This document shows, in pieces, positions 45,962 to 54,941 of a stretch of DNA of 64,000 bases. Both the position numbers and the translations under genes were made by a program. Under the pieces are notes generated by a model, which was not told where the DNA came from, did not search any database, and saw only the letters and a program-made list of their open reading frames with translations. The first letter of the stretch is position 1. Each line of letters opens with the position of its first letter. The stretch comes from Paraburkholderia nodosa DSM 21604 (GTDB taxonomy: Bacteria > Pseudomonadota > Gammaproteobacteria > Burkholderiales > Burkholderiaceae): NCBI RefSeq assembly GCF_000519185.1, contig NZ_JAFA01000004.1, positions 162,110-226,109 on the forward strand, in the 5' to 3' direction.

Positions 45962-46915
45962 CTAAATCAATAGCTCCAGGGTTTTGAACAAGGCGAGGTC
46001 TTCTTTCTTCGCCGAGCGTGCGTGCCGGCGTATCACCTGCAGCAAACATTCGATGAAAGCAACGGCCGCGCGGCTCAGCGTGCTGTTGCGGCGCGTGACG
46101 ATGCCCAGTTGTCGGGGTTCGAACGCCTCGCGCAACGGGAGCGAACGCAGGCGGCCTCCGAACGGCGGCACGTGGCTCAGGATCGTCGGGCTCCACGTGC
46201 ACATGTCGGCCTGCTCCACCATGGTTTGCAGCGTCGCTACCGACTGCGCGCGCACGATGCGGCGTTCGTCGATCTGCGCGCCGTGGCGCGTGAACAGATA
46301 GTCGACCAGGTCGCGTTTGCCGTCCGGCGCGAAGTTCAGCACCCAGTCTTCATCGAGCAGTTCGTGGATCGAGCGCGCCCGCACTTTCCGGTGTCCTTCC
46401 CGCACCATCACCGACGATTCGTAAGTGAGCACAGCCTCACATGCGAACTCCTGCTCGCTCGCGCCGGGCTGCAACTGGCCGACGGCGAAATCCATGCTGC
46501 CGTCGCGCAGCAGCGGCTGGGCAACGGCCATCAATCCTTCGACCAGTTCCAGACGGATATCGGGCATGCGCTCGCGAAACAGCCGTACGGCCTCGGCCAG
46601 AAAGGTCAGCGTAATCCACGGCGTGACGCCCACCGTGAGACTGCCTTCCACGCGGCCCCTCAGTCGCTCCAGGTCACTGTGCGCGTGTTCGAGTTGATTG
46701 AGCACGATACGCGCGTGCGTGAGCAGCACCTTGCCGTGCTCGGTGAAGGTAATGCCTTCGGGCGCGCGGATCAGGAGCGGCAGGCGCTCGTTTGCCTCCA
46801 GTTCGCGCAGCGCGCGCGTGACAGCCGCCTGCGAGAGCCCGAGCGAACGGGCCGCGCCGCGAATACTGCCGGCGTCCGCGCTGGCGACCAGCGCTTCCAG
46901 TTGGTGCAGTTTCAT
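45962..46915 (-). CDS. LysR-family regulator
   Basis: A 317-residue LysR-type regulator with the winged helix at residues 1-62 (LHQLEALVASADAGSIRGAARSLGLSQAAVTRALRELE, in two parts) and effector domain ~90-295. It resembles the CbbR/AbgR-like group in having long conserved helices after the HTH. Divergent from the M20 amidohydrolase gene (128-bp gap), so it most likely controls M20, the binding protein and perhaps the porin. The effector is unknown. Confidence 0.88.
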   Translation of the reverse strand: MKLHQLEALVASADAGSIRGAARSLGLSQAAVTRALRELEANERLPLLIRAPEGITFTEHGKVLLTHARIVLNQLEHAHSDLERLRGRVEGSLTVGVTPWITLTFLAEAVRLFRERMPDIRLELVEGLMAVAQPLLRDGSMDFAVGQLQPGASEQEFACEAVLTYESSVMVREGHRKVRARSIHELLDEDWVLNFAPDGKRDLVDYLFTRHGAQIDERRIVRAQSVATLQTMVEQADMCTWSPTILSHVPPFGGRLRSLPLREAFEPRQLGIVTRRNSTLSRAAVAFIECLLQVIRRHARSAKKEDLALFKTLELLI

Positions 46916-47043
46916 GTCAGGGTGCGCGGCGAGAGGCGGGGTGACAACGGTAGGTTGTCATCATAACAAAACGCTGGCTGTTCCCCGGAATTTGCGCTGC
47001 ATACGATTCGCTCCACGATGCACGAATGGACTGAGGAGGCGAA

Positions 47044-48213
47044 TTGAGCAGACAGTGGGTTTTGCCCGAGGTGGCGGCAATCGAAGCCGACATGATTGCG
47101 TTGCGCCGCCAGTTGCATGCGCAGCCCGAGCTGGGCTTCGAAGAACATGTGACGAGCGCGCTTGTCGCCGAAAAGCTCGAAGCTTGGGGCTATCGCGTGA
47201 CGCGGGGCGTGGGCGGCACGGGCGTGGTCGCCACGCTGGAGCGCGGCAAGGGAGGCAGTCTCGGCCTGCGCGCCGACATGGACGCGCTGCCCATACGCGA
47301 GGCGACGGGCCTTCCCTACGCCAGCGGCAACGAAGGCGTGATGCATGCCTGCGGTCATGACGGCCACACGGCGATACTGCTGGCAGCCGCACGATGCCTC
47401 GCGCAAACCGCACAGTGGCGCGGCACGCTGCACCTGATTTTTCAGCCGGCCGAAGAAGGCCTGGGCGGCGCGCGCAAGATGATCGAGGACGGCCTCTTCG
47501 AGCGCTTTCCCTGCGACGCCGTGTTCGCGATGCATAACGTACCTGGCTTTCCCGCAGGACGAATCGGCTTTCACAGCGGCGCCTTCATGGCCAGCGCGGA
47601 CGAGGTGACGATCCGCGTGATCGGCCGCGGCGGCCATGCGGCCGCCCCGCAGCAGACGATCGACCCCGTTGTGGTCGGGGCCTCGATCGTCATGGCGCTG
47701 CAAAGCGTGGTGGCGCGCAACGTGGCGCCGCACGATCAGGCTGTCGTCAGCGTCGGCGCGCTCCATGCGGGGAGCGCCTCGAACGTCATTGCATCGCACG
47801 CCGATCTGCACCTGAGCGTGCGCGCGCTTTCTGCGCCGGTGCGCGAGCTGCTGGAGCGTCGCATCCGCGAAGTGGCGCAGGGGCAGGCCGCGAGTTACGG
47901 CGCGCGCGTGGAGATCGACTATCGCCACGACTACCCAGTGCTCGTCAACCACAGCGACGAGACCGAGATGGCGCGCCGCGTCGCGCTCGAATGGGGCGGC
48001 CCGGAGATGCTGATCGACGGCCTGCGCCCGCTCATGGCGAGCGAGGACTTCGCGTACATGCTGGAGCGCTGCCCCGGCAGCTACCTCTCGATCGGCAATG
48101 GTGACGGCGCGCAGCACTGCTCTCTGCACAACCCCGGCTACGACTTCAACGACGCGAGCCTTGCCATTGGCGCGAGCTACTGGGTCAAGCTCGCAGAGCA
48201 CATTCTGCAATAG
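47044..48213 (+). CDS. M20-family amidohydrolase (hippurate hydrolase-like)
   Basis: A 389-residue metallopeptidase-fold enzyme. Metal ligands of the M20D group are present: Cys103 and His105 in HACGHDGHTA, the Glu pair in FQPAEEGLGG (~137-146), and a His near the end. The inserted dimerisation domain begins at ADEVTIRVIGRGGHAA. These enzymes remove acyl groups from N-acyl amino acids, hippurate or indole-acetyl amino acids. The TTG at 47044 follows GAGGAGG by four bases; no ATG is available near the N-terminus. Followed by a solute-binding protein gene, consistent with import then deacylation. Confidence 0.87.
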   Translation: MSRQWVLPEVAAIEADMIALRRQLHAQPELGFEEHVTSALVAEKLEAWGYRVTRGVGGTGVVATLERGKGGSLGLRADMDALPIREATGLPYASGNEGVMHACGHDGHTAILLAAARCLAQTAQWRGTLHLIFQPAEEGLGGARKMIEDGLFERFPCDAVFAMHNVPGFPAGRIGFHSGAFMASADEVTIRVIGRGGHAAAPQQTIDPVVVGASIVMALQSVVARNVAPHDQAVVSVGALHAGSASNVIASHADLHLSVRALSAPVRELLERRIREVAQGQAASYGARVEIDYRHDYPVLVNHSDETEMARRVALEWGGPEMLIDGLRPLMASEDFAYMLERCPGSYLSIGNGDGAQHCSLHNPGYDFNDASLAIGASYWVKLAEHILQ

Positions 48214-48281
48214 CACCACGGAAATCGCAGAAACCACCGAAGCAATTGAAACAACCGAAACGACACGAAGGAGACGGGCAA

Positions 48282-49076
48282 ATGAAGCAATGGAAGATGG
48301 CGCTTTCGCTGGCGCTCGCTGCGGCGGCAACGGCGGGACAGGCGCACGCGGTGGACCTGAAGGGCCGGGAGATCCGGCTCGCGGTCGATCCCACTTACCC
48401 GCCGCTCGAATACAAAACGCCGGACGGCAAGCTTACGGGCTTTGGCGTGGACATTGCCAATGCGTTGTGCGCGCAACTGAACGCGCATTGCGTATGGGTG
48501 GAAACGAGCTTCGACGGCATGATTCCAGGCCTCATCGCGCGCAAGTTCGACGTCATCTCCTCGTCGATGACGATCACACCCAAGCGCGCGGAGCAGATCG
48601 CCTTCACGAGCAAGATCTCGAATGCGCCCGCGCGGCTCGTCGTGCGCCGCGGCTCGCCGCTCCTGCCCGATGCCGCCTCGCTCAAGGGTAAGCGCGTGGG
48701 CGTGGAGCAGGGCACGAGTCAGGAAGATTACGCGCGCGCGAAGTGGCAGCCCGCGGGCGTGGAGATCGTCCCCTATCAAAACCAGGACCAGGTCTATGCC
48801 GATCTGACGTCGGGCCGCCTGGATGCCGCATTTCAGGCGTCAATTGCCGCCAGCGACGGCTTTCTGAAGCGCCCTGAAGGCAAGGACTTCACGTTCGCGG
48901 GCCAGGCCATCGACGACCCGAAATTTTTTGGTCAGGGCGACGGTCTCGGCCTGCGCAAGCAGGATACCGAACTGCGCGAAGCCTTCAACGGCGCGCTCGC
49001 CGACATTCTCGCAAACGGCACCTACGCGCGTATCAACAAGAAGTACTTCGACTTCGATATCTACGGTTCGAAATAA
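48282..49076 (+). CDS. Periplasmic amino-acid-type solute-binding protein
   Basis: A 264-residue protein with a signal peptide (MKQWKMALSLALAAAATAGQAHA) and the bacterial extracellular solute-binding family 3 fold (DPTYPPLEYKTPDGKLTGFGVDIA, in two parts; SSMTITPKRAEQIAFT), nearest to Lys/Arg/Orn-binding proteins (ArgT/HisJ). No ABC permease or ATPase gene is adjacent, so it either uses a transporter encoded elsewhere or acts alone. It follows M20 by 68 bp and precedes a porin, which points to capture of an N-acylated amino acid or its product. Confidence 0.88.
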   Translation: MKQWKMALSLALAAAATAGQAHAVDLKGREIRLAVDPTYPPLEYKTPDGKLTGFGVDIANALCAQLNAHCVWVETSFDGMIPGLIARKFDVISSSMTITPKRAEQIAFTSKISNAPARLVVRRGSPLLPDAASLKGKRVGVEQGTSQEDYARAKWQPAGVEIVPYQNQDQVYADLTSGRLDAAFQASIAASDGFLKRPEGKDFTFAGQAIDDPKFFGQGDGLGLRKQDTELREAFNGALADILANGTYARINKKYFDFDIYGSK

Positions 49077-49195
49077 CGCCCGACGGGCCGCGCAATTGAC
49101 CAGGGCGGGCGCGAGGCATGCGGTCCGCCATGGCGAGGACAAGAGGGCTGTGTATTCGCCTGACAGTTAGCATGACTTATAAAAATGGAAGGCAT

Positions 49196-50386
49196 ATGAG
49201 AAAGAGGAAGATCGTTTGTGTCATGGCGCTGTGCGGTGCGACGGCGCCAGCCTTTGCGCAAAGCAGCGTGACCCTGTACGGTTTGATCGACGAGGGCATT
49301 GACTATACGAACAACGTGGGCGGTCACGCCGTCTACGAAATGACGAGCGGCTACGCCCAAGGCAGCCGCTGGGGCCTGAAGGGCACCGAAGACCTGGGCG
49401 GCGGCAACAGCGCGGTCTTTCAGATCGAAAGTGGCTTCAATGCGAGCAACGGGGCGCTGGCACAAGGCGGCCGCGCCTTCGGACGCCAGGCGTATGTCGG
49501 TCTCGCCAATGAACGCTACGGCACGCTCACGCTCGGGCGTCAGTACGACGCCGTGGTGGACTATCTCGCGCAGACGACGGCGAACGGTAACTGGGGCGGC
49601 TATCTGTTTTCGCACCCCTACGACAACGACAATACCGACAACACCTTTCGCCTGAACAACACGATCAAATACGCGAGTCCGACGTTCGGCGGCTTCTCGT
49701 TCGGCGGCACGTACAGTTTCAGCAACGACACGAACTTCGCGAACAACCGCGCGGTGAGCGTGGGGGCGCAATACACGGTGGGCGGCTGGCTCATCGCCAC
49801 GGCCTATCTGAACGCCAGCAACCCCGCGCTGACCTCGGGCGGCGCGATTGCGGGCGCGAGCAGCACGAACGGCGCGGACGGCAATTTCGCTTCGTCGCGT
49901 CTGCAGATTTTCGGCGCTGGCGTGAGCTACACGGCTGGGTCGGCAACGGTCGGCTTCGCGTACACCAATACGTACATCGGCCAGCCTGTGGCGAACGTCG
50001 GGTATCTCACTGGCGACGAGACGATCCAGCCGGTGGCGGGGCCGCTCGCCGGCGGCCGGGTGACGTCGCTCAGGTATCAGAACTTCGAGGTGAACGGCAA
50101 GTATCAGCTGACGCCGGCTTTCTACGTCGGCGCAGACTATGTCTACACACTCGAACACTATGTCGCGACGACAGGCGGCGTGAAGCCATCGATCCACTCC
50201 GTGGGCCTGATGGCCGACTACAACCTCTCGAAACGCACGGACGTGTATCTGCAGGGCGCATTCCAGCTCGTGGCGGGCGACAAGACCGGCTCGTCGCTCG
50301 ACCAGGCTTATGTGCCCGGCGCGCAGGATCTCTCGTCCACTTCCCGCCAGGTCGTGGTGCGTGCCGCCATTCGTCACAGCTTCTGA
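49196..50386 (+). CDS. Gram-negative porin (OpcP/Omp-C-like)
   Basis: A 396-residue outer-membrane protein. Signal peptide MRKRKIVCVMALCGATAPAFA, then SSVTLYGLIDEGIDYTNNVG, the typical start of 16-stranded Burkholderia/Neisseria-type trimeric porins; GRQAYVGLANERYGTLTLGRQ forms the conserved strand pair, and the final IRHSF ends in Phe for BAM recognition. It lies 119 bp after the binding-protein gene and may be in the same operon. An in-frame ATG at 49172 would extend the signal peptide; 49196 is more natural. Followed by a hairpin. Confidence 0.92.
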   Translation: MRKRKIVCVMALCGATAPAFAQSSVTLYGLIDEGIDYTNNVGGHAVYEMTSGYAQGSRWGLKGTEDLGGGNSAVFQIESGFNASNGALAQGGRAFGRQAYVGLANERYGTLTLGRQYDAVVDYLAQTTANGNWGGYLFSHPYDNDNTDNTFRLNNTIKYASPTFGGFSFGGTYSFSNDTNFANNRAVSVGAQYTVGGWLIATAYLNASNPALTSGGAIAGASSTNGADGNFASSRLQIFGAGVSYTAGSATVGFAYTNTYIGQPVANVGYLTGDETIQPVAGPLAGGRVTSLRYQNFEVNGKYQLTPAFYVGADYVYTLEHYVATTGGVKPSIHSVGLMADYNLSKRTDVYLQGAFQLVAGDKTGSSLDQAYVPGAQDLSSTSRQVVVRAAIRHSF

Positions 50387-50401
50387 CCTCGTAGCCTGCA
50401 C

Positions 50402-50429
50402 GCGGCGCTCTGCACGGTCTGAGCGCCGC
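50402..50429 (+). terminator. Hairpin after the first porin
   Basis: GCGGCGCTC (50402-50410), 10-base loop, GAGCGCCGC (50421-50429), 15 bp after the porin stop. No T run. Confidence 0.5.
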
Positions 50430-50439
50430 CCGCAGTGAC

Positions 50440-50481
50440 TTTACGAAAGACTCAACACGTCGGCGTTTTAATTCAATAGCC
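50440..50481 (+). promoter_or_regulatory. 42-bp regulatory module, copy 1 (DUF4148 gene)
   Basis: Starts TTTACGAAAGACTCAAC and ends TCAATAGCC, the two blocks at the same spacing as in the other three copies (see 51107, 54758, 61011). It ends 82 bp before the ATG of the DUF4148 gene. The left block is the weakest of the four. Confidence 0.5.
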
Positions 50482-50563
50482 TAAGTATTTACCCTGGTGT
50501 CGAATACTAACTTCGTCGCTGCAGCGAACGCTGCGGTCAACCTAAAGTTAGAAGGGTAAGCAC

Positions 50564-50833
50564 ATGAACTTGTCGATCAAAGCCGCTTTCGTCATCGCCG
50601 TCGCTCTGGTTCCGGCGCTCGCATTCGCGCAGTCGAACGAGCCTCTCACTCGCGAGCAGGTTCGCGCGCAACTCGAAGAACTCGAAAAGGCCGGCTACAA
50701 TCCGCTCGCCGATTGCACGGGGGAATGCCCGGAAGGCCTGCTCCGTGCCGAGGCGCGCGTCGCGCAACAACGGGCCGACGCGAACGCGGGTTACGGTCCG
50801 TCCCTGGACGGCACGGTTCAGTCCGGGAAATGA
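50564..50833 (+). CDS. DUF4148 family exported protein
   Basis: An 89-residue protein with a signal peptide (MNLSIKAAFVIAVALVPALAFA) and the DUF4148 core LTREQVRAQLEELEKAGYNP, followed by a two-Cys segment (CTGEC) and a helix (LLRAEARVAQQRADAN). DUF4148 proteins are numerous in Burkholderiaceae, are periplasmic and have no known role. A copy of the 42-bp regulatory module shared with transport and catabolic genes lies upstream, which may place this one in the same regulon. Confidence 0.85.
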   Translation: MNLSIKAAFVIAVALVPALAFAQSNEPLTREQVRAQLEELEKAGYNPLADCTGECPEGLLRAEARVAQQRADANAGYGPSLDGTVQSGK

Positions 50834-51282
50834 GCGGGTATCACGCTTACCGCAGCTTCACCGCCACGCCTTAACCCTACGCGCAAACATCCGGAAATAT
50901 TCATCGATGGGGTGGCGGTGATGCACTGGTAAAAATTCGTTTCCCTAAATAACTATGCGATGCATTCCACATTCACTGGATGGAGTGCTCATTGGCTCCG
51001 GATCTATTCAGGACGAACGTACGTGCGACGATGTGATTGACACACGCGCACAGGCACGCGCGTTCAGACTCCATCGCCATACAACGCCCCCCGCACCTCG
51101 CGAACTTTAACCGTTCGCTCAAGCACGACGCTTTTTTTCTCAATAGACCTATAGCGGCGCGCTGGCCAAAATTTCGTTGCATTAAAAAGAAACCTAAAAG
51201 CGTGGCCCACACCGCGGCAATGACTGAGTTCGGTTTGTTGCCAAGGCGAATCGAGGCCCAATACAAGGAGACAGCAACGATC
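50834..51282. other. 449-bp region upstream of the second porin
   Basis: No gene supported. The left end carries TTAACC-CTAC-GCGCAA (about 50874-50889), similar to the dyad of the shared module. The right half holds module copy 2 (51107-51148) and a stretch (51100-51183) about 70% identical to the region in front of tctC (54751-54834). Confidence 0.6.
51107..51148 (+). promoter_or_regulatory. 42-bp regulatory module, copy 2 (second porin)
   Basis: Left block TTAACCGTTCGCTCAA (51107-51122) and right block TCAATAGAC (51140-51148). The left block is an imperfect dyad of the form TTAACC-N4-GGTTAA. It ends 134 bp before the porin ATG. Most likely a LysR-type binding region given the regulator genes nearby. 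Confidence 0.6.
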
Positions 51283-52422
51283 ATGAAGTACACGACCGCA
51301 ATATGTGCTTGCGCGGCGCTGATGAGCATTGCGCCGACGTGGGCACAAGCTGAAGACGAGAGCGCGGCCGAGAGTCAATCCATGGGTGCCAGCTCGGTCA
51401 CCATGTACGGGTTGATCGACCAGGGGGTGGAGTACGTCAACAACGTGGCCCAGGGTAAGCACGCGACCACTCAAACCGTTCGCACGGGGGATGGGACGGC
51501 AACTTCCTACTTCGGGATTCACGGTATCGAGGACATCGGCGGCGGCACGAAGGCCATATTCGATCTGCAGGGCGGCTTTCAGCCGAACAACGGCGCTTCC
51601 CGGCAGGGCGGACGCCTGTTCGGACGCCAGTCGTATGTGGGTCTCGACGGGCCGTACGGTCGCCTGACGTTCGGTCGCCAGTACACGATGCGTTTTTTCG
51701 CCACCTCGTTCATCAATCCATTCGGCACCGGTGCACAAGGCCTGACCACGCTGGATAACGGCATCGCCAATGCGCGTGCCGACAATTCCGTGAGCTACCG
51801 CTTTTTCCTCGGCAGTCTGGAAGGCGGCGTGAACTATAGCTTCGGCCGCGACGCCGTGGCAGGAGGCAGTGCTGCCGCCTCGAATTGCCCCGGCGAAACC
51901 ACGCCTTCAAACGAATGCCGCGAATATTCGGCAATGCTCAAATACGACGCCCACTTCTGGGGCGTGGCCACTTCCTATGAACGCAACTACGGGGGCACCT
52001 CGGCGACCTGGGGCGGTCTCACGTCGCCGAAACTCACGGACAGCCGCTTCACGTTGGGCGGTTACTTCAAGATCAAGGACGCCAAGTTCGGCGTCGGCTG
52101 GATCCGGCGCGATGACGAAGGTATCGCGACACCCAGGAGCAACCTGTTCTGGGTGACCGGTACCGTGCCCGTGACGCCCTTCGTTTATGTCGACGGCATG
52201 GTGGCAGACCTCAAATACGATCATTCGCCCAACAGCGCGCTGGTGTTCGTCTTGCGCGGCGAATATCTGCTGTCGAAGCGGACGTTCCTCTACCTGACGG
52301 CTGAGCATATTCATAACGACGGCAACCTTGCGCTCGCGGCGACGACCATTACCCCCGTGCCCACGCCCCCGGTTGGCGGCTCGCAGATCTCCGTTATCGC
52401 CGGTATCCGGCACACGTTCTGA
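51283..52422 (+). CDS. Gram-negative porin, module-controlled
   Basis: A 379-residue trimeric porin with signal peptide MKYTTAICACAALMSIAPTWAQA, an acidic leader, then SSVTMYGLIDQGVEYVNN and the conserved GRLFGRQSYVGLDGPYGRLTFGRQ (in two parts), ending IRHTF. Its 5' end is odd: 57 bp spanning the ribosome site and first 13 codons (51267-51323) are 88% identical to the same part of the tctC gene at 54942, although the mature proteins are unrelated. It probably lets the substrate of the downstream transporter cross the outer membrane. Confidence 0.92.
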   Translation: MKYTTAICACAALMSIAPTWAQAEDESAAESQSMGASSVTMYGLIDQGVEYVNNVAQGKHATTQTVRTGDGTATSYFGIHGIEDIGGGTKAIFDLQGGFQPNNGASRQGGRLFGRQSYVGLDGPYGRLTFGRQYTMRFFATSFINPFGTGAQGLTTLDNGIANARADNSVSYRFFLGSLEGGVNYSFGRDAVAGGSAAASNCPGETTPSNECREYSAMLKYDAHFWGVATSYERNYGGTSATWGGLTSPKLTDSRFTLGGYFKIKDAKFGVGWIRRDDEGIATPRSNLFWVTGTVPVTPFVYVDGMVADLKYDHSPNSALVFVLRGEYLLSKRTFLYLTAEHIHNDGNLALAATTITPVPTPPVGGSQISVIAGIRHTF

Positions 52423-52461
52423 CGCAGGGCGCGTCACACGCAGAGCCGTTGCATCAAGTGA

Positions 52462-52505
52462 ACCCCAAAGGCCGGATCGTCGATCCGGTCTTTGGGGCTT
52501 TTTTA
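52462..52505. terminator. Terminator after the second porin
   Basis: A long stem (CCCCAAAGGCCGGATCG pairing with CGATCCGGTCTTTGGGG, one mismatch) around 52462-52498 followed by CTTTTTT. It separates the porin from the convergent binding-protein gene. Confidence 0.88.
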
Positions 52506-52520
52506 TGGGGAAGCCGGAAG

Positions 52521-53537
52521 TCAGGCGTGCAGCTTCGCGGCAGCATTGGCGGCCGACATGTCCGCCACGTCGTCGAACGGCTGCTTCTGCTGCAGGATAC
52601 CGAGGCCGATGTACATGTCCTGCAGATAGCCGATGTCGTCGCCGGTGAGCGTTAGGTCTTTCGAGTAGGGGCGCTGCGTCTCGTTGAACGTCCAGATCGC
52701 CTGGGCCGACGCCTTGTCGAATTTCTTTTGTGCGTGTTTGCGCGCTTCGAAGAGGGCATCGCGCGAGGCCGGCGACATCAGGAATTCGTAGAGCGCGCCG
52801 TAGGCCGCCATCACGGCGACCATGCCCTCATGCTTGTCGCGGATCGCGGAGTTCGAAGCATAGGCGGTCTGGAAAATGCATCTGGGTAGCGCTTGCCACA
52901 TGTTGGCGTCGTTGAGCACCACGAGCCCGTCGCGATCGTTCAAATGCGAAATGCTCGAGCAGCAGGCGTCGACTTCGCCCTTTACGACAGCCTCATGGCA
53001 CGCGTCGTTGCTGCCTTTATCCACGAAAATGACCTGCGAAGCGTCGAGCCCTTTTTCTTTCATGAGCTGCAGCATCAGCGAATGCAACAAGCCGCGAGCC
53101 GGGCCGACAGCAACCGTCTTGCCCATCAGGTCGGCGAGCGTATGGATGCCCGCTGGCCTCGCGAAGACCGTCAGTGCACATTGCTTCATGCCTGCGCCGA
53201 CGATCTTGACGTTCGCGCCTCGTGCGATGCGCGACAACACCAGGTTGTAGCCGGAGACCATGCAGAGGTCCCCGTCGCCGGCTGCGATGGTATTGAAGGG
53301 GCCCGTTGCGCCGGGCATCTCGGCGATCAGCGCATTCACGCCGAATTGCCTGAAATAGCCCAATTCGTCCATCAACGCATTGAGCGTGGCGTTCTCGAGC
53401 CCAGGGTTGCTGACGATCCGGAGCTGCGAGGAAGCGCCGCGCGCGATATAGGGCGCGGCGAGTCCGGCGGCAGCGATGCTCAGGCCGAGAACGCCGGCGC
53501 TGCGCAAGAAGCCGCGTCGAGTGAGGGTTTGCGTCAT
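52521..53537 (-). CDS. NMT1/TauA-like ABC solute-binding protein with Tat signal
   Basis: A 338-residue protein with a twin-arginine signal (TRRGFLRSAGVLGLSIAAAGLAA). The mature part has the NMT1/SsuA-like periplasmic-binding fold (LRIVSNPGLENATLNALMDELGYF, GDGDLCMVSGYN, LADLMGKTVAVGPARG, KGEVDACCSSISHL). Members bind sulfonates, aromatic acids, nitrate or pyrimidine precursors. No permease or ATPase gene is adjacent. It is divergent from the first GalR-like LysR gene, sharing a 197-bp region with the dyad at 53700-53715, so it probably belongs to the same regulon. Confidence 0.82.
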   Translation of the reverse strand: MTQTLTRRGFLRSAGVLGLSIAAAGLAAPYIARGASSQLRIVSNPGLENATLNALMDELGYFRQFGVNALIAEMPGATGPFNTIAAGDGDLCMVSGYNLVLSRIARGANVKIVGAGMKQCALTVFARPAGIHTLADLMGKTVAVGPARGLLHSLMLQLMKEKGLDASQVIFVDKGSNDACHEAVVKGEVDACCSSISHLNDRDGLVVLNDANMWQALPRCIFQTAYASNSAIRDKHEGMVAVMAAYGALYEFLMSPASRDALFEARKHAQKKFDKASAQAIWTFNETQRPYSKDLTLTGDDIGYLQDMYIGLGILQQKQPFDDVADMSAANAAAKLHA

Positions 53538-53699
53538 CAGGTGTCTCCCTATGCCGGTTGAGCCGGCTAGTCGTTGTGATGGATTCGAGAGTCGCCGCCG
53601 GCGCGGCAAAAGACAGGGAATGCCATATGCGCAATGACGCGCAGCGTGATCCTGCCTGCGAACCCGACCGTGCGGCAATTGAGTAAAATGGCCACAGGC

Positions 53700-53715
53700 T
53701 TAACCAGATCGTAAA
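53700..53715. promoter_or_regulatory. LysR-type dyad upstream of the first GalR-like gene
   Basis: TTAACCAGATCGTAAA, 20 bp before the GTG start, with the same left half-site TTAACC as the 42-bp modules. Position between a LysR gene and a divergent target suggests auto-control plus control of the binding-protein gene. Confidence 0.4.
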
Positions 53716-53734
53716 ACGGGGAGAGGTATGCGAC

Positions 53735-54685
53735 GTGTCGGCGCTTGACTGGTACTTGCAGATCAACCTGAAGGCACGGCATTTGCACCTTCTCGCGGCA
53801 ATTGATACCTACCGCAACCTCACACAGGTGGCAGATGTTACCCATGTGACGGTGCCTGCCGTCTCGAAGGCGCTCGCCGAACTCGAGCGTGGGCTCGGAC
53901 TCACGCTGTTTTCCCGCACCGCGCAAGGCCTCGTGCCCACGCCCTACGGCGATTGCCTGATTCGCCACGCGCGGGAAATGCTGACCATCCTCCATCAGGC
54001 GCGCGACGAGTTAAAGGCCCTGAGTTCCGGCGCCGAGGGCAAGGTGCATATCGGCATGCTGCCGGCTTCCGCCTCGGTGTTGTTGCCGCAGGCGCTGGGC
54101 CTCTTGAAGCAGCGCTCGCCCGGCACCAATGTGGTGGTGATCGAAGGCACGACGGCCTCGCTGCTGCCCGAACTCTGGCAAGGCAAGCTCGATCTGGTCG
54201 TGGGCCGGCTCCCGGCTCCCGATACGCTTGGCAGCTTCGAGGAGAAGGAGCTTCTCGAGGAACCCGTGACGCTGGTGACGGGGCGCCACCATCCGTTGGC
54301 GCGCAAGAAGCACCTCAAGTGGGAGGACCTGCATCCCTATCCGTGGATCTTGCCGCCGCCCGGCTCGATATTGCGTGACCCGCTGGAGCGCGCGCTCGAA
54401 GTGCATGGCGTGCCGCTCACGAGCAACTACATCGAAACGCTTTCGATTCACGTCGTGCGCGCGCATCTGCAGGTCTCCGATTTCATTGCGGTGATGGCCG
54501 ACACGCCCGCCAACGACCCCGCCCAGCCGCTCCATACGCTGCCGTTAGGCTTGCCGCGGCTGCTGCGCCCGGCAGGCGTGCTGTGGAACCGTAATCGCGG
54601 CCTCACGCCGAGCGCGCAACTCATGGTGTCGTGCCTCGAAGAGGCCGCACAGCATCTCGCCGCGAAGAGCCACGGCGAGCAGTAA
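53735..54685 (+). CDS. LysR-family regulator, GalR-like, copy 1
   Basis: A 316-residue regulator opening SALDWYLQINLKARHLHLL, very like GalR, which controls gallate degradation in Pseudomonas (from memory). Winged helix at ~17-75 (LTQVADVTHVTVPAVSKALAELE), effector domain ~100-300. It is about 85-90% identical by eye to the LysR protein at 59870, so one is a recent copy. GTG start after GGGGAGAGG. It reads toward the tctC operon, whose promoter module starts 72 bp after its stop. Confidence 0.9.
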   Translation: MSALDWYLQINLKARHLHLLAAIDTYRNLTQVADVTHVTVPAVSKALAELERGLGLTLFSRTAQGLVPTPYGDCLIRHAREMLTILHQARDELKALSSGAEGKVHIGMLPASASVLLPQALGLLKQRSPGTNVVVIEGTTASLLPELWQGKLDLVVGRLPAPDTLGSFEEKELLEEPVTLVTGRHHPLARKKHLKWEDLHPYPWILPPPGSILRDPLERALEVHGVPLTSNYIETLSIHVVRAHLQVSDFIAVMADTPANDPAQPLHTLPLGLPRLLRPAGVLWNRNRGLTPSAQLMVSCLEEAAQHLAAKSHGEQ

Positions 54686-54757
54686 GCGTCTTCGAACGAT
54701 CGTGCCCTCCGCCCGCAATCCCATGCGGGCGCCCCCAGCCTTAACCCCTCGCAAGCC

Positions 54758-54799
54758 TTAACCGTTTGCTCAAACCTCGGGCATATTTTCTCAATTCAC
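54758..54799 (+). promoter_or_regulatory. 42-bp regulatory module, copy 3 (tctC operon)
   Basis: Left block TTAACCGTTTGCTCAA (54758-54773) and right block TCAATTCAC (54791-54799), same spacing as the other copies. A second half-site, TTAACCCCTCGCAAG, lies just upstream (about 54740). It ends 142 bp before the tctC ATG. Confidence 0.6.
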
Positions 54800-54941
54800 C
54801 CCCTGTCGGCGGGCTGGCAGAATTTCACTGCGTTCACTCGATTGTTGAACGCAGACGTCGCGATTCACGCTAAGGGACTGCAATGGTCTCAGGCTTGCCA
54901 CGACGGCGCATCGCGAAACATGACCGGAGACAGGGACGACC

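Noticed and set aside
48214-48281. A-rich near-repeat (GAAAC/CCGAA units) between the M20 and binding-protein genes
   Set aside because: Only two imperfect 18-bp units in a purine-rich leader; too short to treat as a repeat element.
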